From Solirubrobacterales bacterium 70-9 (GTDB taxonomy: Bacteria > Actinomycetota > Thermoleophilia > Solirubrobacterales > 70-9): a stretch of DNA of 6,102 bases. The stretch lies in the NCBI GenBank assembly GCA_001898095.1, contig MKSH01000041.1:28131-34232 (forward strand), read 5' to 3'. The notes below the pieces were generated by a model, which saw only the letters and a program-made list of their open reading frames with translations, was not told where the DNA came from and did not search any database. The position numbers and the translations under genes are program-made. Below, piece by piece: positions 4,592 through 6,102 of the stretch; positions within the stretch are counted from its first letter, which is position 1, and the number at the start of each line of letters is the position of its first letter.

Positions 4592-6102
4592 TCAAGGGGA
4601 GCAGCGACTTTTCGGCGCCGGCGAGCCGGGGCCGTAGGAGGGCGGCAACTGGCCGCGTTGCCCCCAGCGCGTTGCGTGGCCGGAGGTGGTGAAGGCGAGG
4701 GTGCCGCCGCCTTCGATTTCGCAGTAGCTCGCCCAGGGGCGTTCGTGCGGATGGCCGTTCAGCTTCAAGGAGGAGACGTATGGCCTCCCGCCGGGCGCCA
4801 GGATCGTCAAGCTCCTGCCGTGGGCGAGGCGCACTTCAGCGCGTGGGAACTGCGGCGTGGCGAGCGCCAGCGTCCCGGTCCCAGGCTGCGCCGGGTACAT
4901 CCCCAGCGCGCCGAAGACGTACCAGGCGGAGAGCGTCCCGAGGTCGTCGTTGCCGGGATAGCCGGTCGGCGTGGGGCTGTAGAGGCGGAGGGCGCGGCGG
5001 ACCGCCGCCTGGGTCCTCCACGGTCGGCGCAGCCAGTCGTAGAGCCAGGGCGTCTCCAGGGTCGGCTCGTCGCCGAGCAGGGCGTGGTCGGCGTGGGTGC
5101 CTCCCGGCCCCGCGTTCAGGACCCGGAGGAATCCGTCGAGGCGGGCGGCGGCCTTGGTCGGCCCGCCCATCCGCCGGAAGAGCCCGGCCGGGTCCTGGGG
5201 GACCATCCAGCTGTATTGGGCGGCGTTGCCCTCGACGAAGCCGCTGCCGCCGAGCTCGTCGTAAGGCGACGGGAAGGCGCCGCTCGCGTAGCGCGGCTGG
5301 ACCGTGCCGCTCGCCGGGTTCCAGAGGTTGCGCCAATTGGCCGCACGCTGGATGAATTCGCCGTAGATCGTCGCGGAGGCGTCGCCGCCGGCCCCCGGCG
5401 GCCCTTCTTCCACGCCCCCTCCCCCGCCGCTCCGTGCCGCGAACTGGGCGATCGCGAAGTCGTCGATCGCGTACTCGAGCGTCGTCGCCGCCGAGCCCCA
5501 GACGGCGTCCGGGCTGCCGTAGATCGAGTTCGCGTTGCGCTGCTTCACGTCTTCGTCGAAGGGGATCCAGCCGAGCTTCAGGTAGCCGGCGAGGCCCTGG
5601 CGCTCCAGGTATTCGCCGTTCGCGCTTTCGCAGGGCGCGGTTGCCCCGCGGAGCATCGCCGCCAGCGCCGCGGCGCGGTCGAAATGGTCGGCGCCGAAGG
5701 CGGCGGCGCCGGCGATGATCGGGTCGGCCGAGTCGCCGACCATCGTCATGCTCTGCCCGTTCGCGTAGGGCCAGCGGGGCAGGCAGCCGGACTGTTCGGC
5801 GTCGGCGAGGAGCGACTGGACCATGTCGGAGGCGCGGCGCGGCTCGAGCAGGGCGAGCAGGGGCATCTCGGTGCGGTAGACGTCCCAGCCGGAGAAGTCG
5901 GCGTACTGGGTGCGGCCGCGGGCCCGGTGGACGGCGCCGTCCATGCCGATGTAATCGCCGCCGACGTCGTCGAAGGTCCGCGGGGCGAGCAGCGCGTGGT
6001 AGAGCGCCGTGTAGAAGGTGCGGGTCTGGGACGGGGTGCCGCCGCCGACGTCGACTTTGCCGAGCGCCTGGTCCCAGCGCTCCCGCGCCGCCGTGCGGAG
6101 CG
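4592..6102 (-). CDS. GH92 alpha-mannosidase, 5' end cut by window edge
   Basis: GH92 enzymes are calcium-dependent exo-acting alpha-mannosidases that work with inversion, usually outside the cytoplasm. The frame stays open from the TGA (4592-4594) to the right edge, giving 502 visible residues. Translation upstream of the methionine at 5944 gives GGGTPSQTRTFYTALYHALL and then TFDDVGGDYIG, both family-conserved. That methionine is therefore internal and the true start lies beyond the window. Further hallmarks are FSGWDVYRTEMPLLALLEP, LPRWPYANGQSMTMVGDSADP, TLEYAIDDFAIAQFA, FVEGNAAQYSW (probable general acid Glu, codon 5231-5233), GDEPTLETPWLY and PGNDDLGTLSAWYVFGALGMYP (aspartates of the base motif, 4938-4955). 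The C-terminus looks complete. A glycine-rich insertion, SGGGGGVEEGPPGAGGDA, follows the IAQFAARS segment. The signal peptide, if any, is out of view. Linkage preference cannot be settled. The gene is upstream of, and probably transcribed with, the GT39/GtrA pair. Confidence 0.93.
   Translation of the reverse strand, partial: LRTAARERWDQALGKVDVGGGTPSQTRTFYTALYHALLAPRTFDDVGGDYIGMDGAVHRARGRTQYADFSGWDVYRTEMPLLALLEPRRASDMVQSLLADAEQSGCLPRWPYANGQSMTMVGDSADPIIAGAAAFGADHFDRAAALAAMLRGATAPCESANGEYLERQGLAGYLKLGWIPFDEDVKQRNANSIYGSPDAVWGSAATTLEYAIDDFAIAQFAARSGGGGGVEEGPPGAGGDASATIYGEFIQRAANWRNLWNPASGTVQPRYASGAFPSPYDELGGSGFVEGNAAQYSWMVPQDPAGLFRRMGGPTKAAARLDGFLRVLNAGPGGTHADHALLGDEPTLETPWLYDWLRRPWRTQAAVRRALRLYSPTPTGYPGNDDLGTLSAWYVFGALGMYPAQPGTGTLALATPQFPRAEVRLAHGRSLTILAPGGRPYVSSLKLNGHPHERPWASYCEIEGGGTLAFTTSGHATRWGQRGQLPPSYGPGSPAPKSRCSP

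Noticed and set aside
4560..4600. Promoter for the GT39 gene (TTGAGG and TTTAGC on the minus strand, 16 bp apart)
   Set aside because: The -10 matches at only 3 of 6 positions and the -35 overlaps the GH92 stop. Co-transcription from upstream is simpler.
5350..5450. Frameshift or assembly error at the Gly/Glu-rich stretch of the GH92 protein
   Set aside because: Conserved motifs before and after are in the same frame, so it is more likely a flexible surface insertion.
5942..5944. ATG as the start of the GH92 gene
   Set aside because: Conserved GH92 sequence continues in frame upstream to the window edge, so this methionine is internal.

Overview
The window is very GC-rich. All four genes lie on the minus strand and use mostly G/C-ending codons. 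Together with the actinobacterial look of the GH92 and LeuRS-like proteins, this suggests a high-GC Actinomycetota, possibly the Thermoleophilia/Solirubrobacterales side. That placement is an impression from codon use and protein style, not a phylogenetic result.

Layout in the direction of transcription (right to left). At 6102-4592 is the 3' part of a GH92 alpha-mannosidase gene, which runs off the right edge of the window. After a 46-bp gap, at 4545-3013, comes a GT39/PMT-type polytopic membrane glycosyltransferase that starts with GTG. Its stop codon overlaps the start of a GtrA-family four-helix membrane protein (3016-2582) in an ATGA junction. A 153-bp gap follows, most of it filled by a 122-bp palindromic unit (2465-2586) that also covers the GtrA stop codon. 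Then comes a 756-codon leucyl-tRNA-synthetase-like gene (2428-158). The left 157 bp carry no gene. They hold two small hairpins and a convincing leftward sigma70-type promoter (7-35) for a gene off the left edge.

How the genes fit together. The GT39 enzyme and the GtrA protein form a translationally coupled pair of the kind that uses polyprenyl-phosphate-linked sugars at the outer face of the membrane. The neighbouring GH92 exo-mannosidase would trim mannosides. The three may form a mannoconjugate assembly and turnover group, but that is inferred from families and proximity. The synthetase-like gene is probably functionally separate.

The most unusual content is in the LeuRS-like gene. Its ATP-binding signatures (HMGH, FDAFGLPAE, KMSK) and four zinc-type cysteine pairs are intact. 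However, the residues that line the leucine pocket are replaced, the threonine-rich editing peptide is degenerate, and the usual C-terminal tRNA-binding domain is missing. A near-perfect 21-bp inverted repeat, written in codons unlike the rest of the gene, sits in frame where the editing domain rejoins the catalytic core. This looks like a divergent LeuRS paralogue, perhaps with another substrate, carrying a palindromic element inside its coding sequence.
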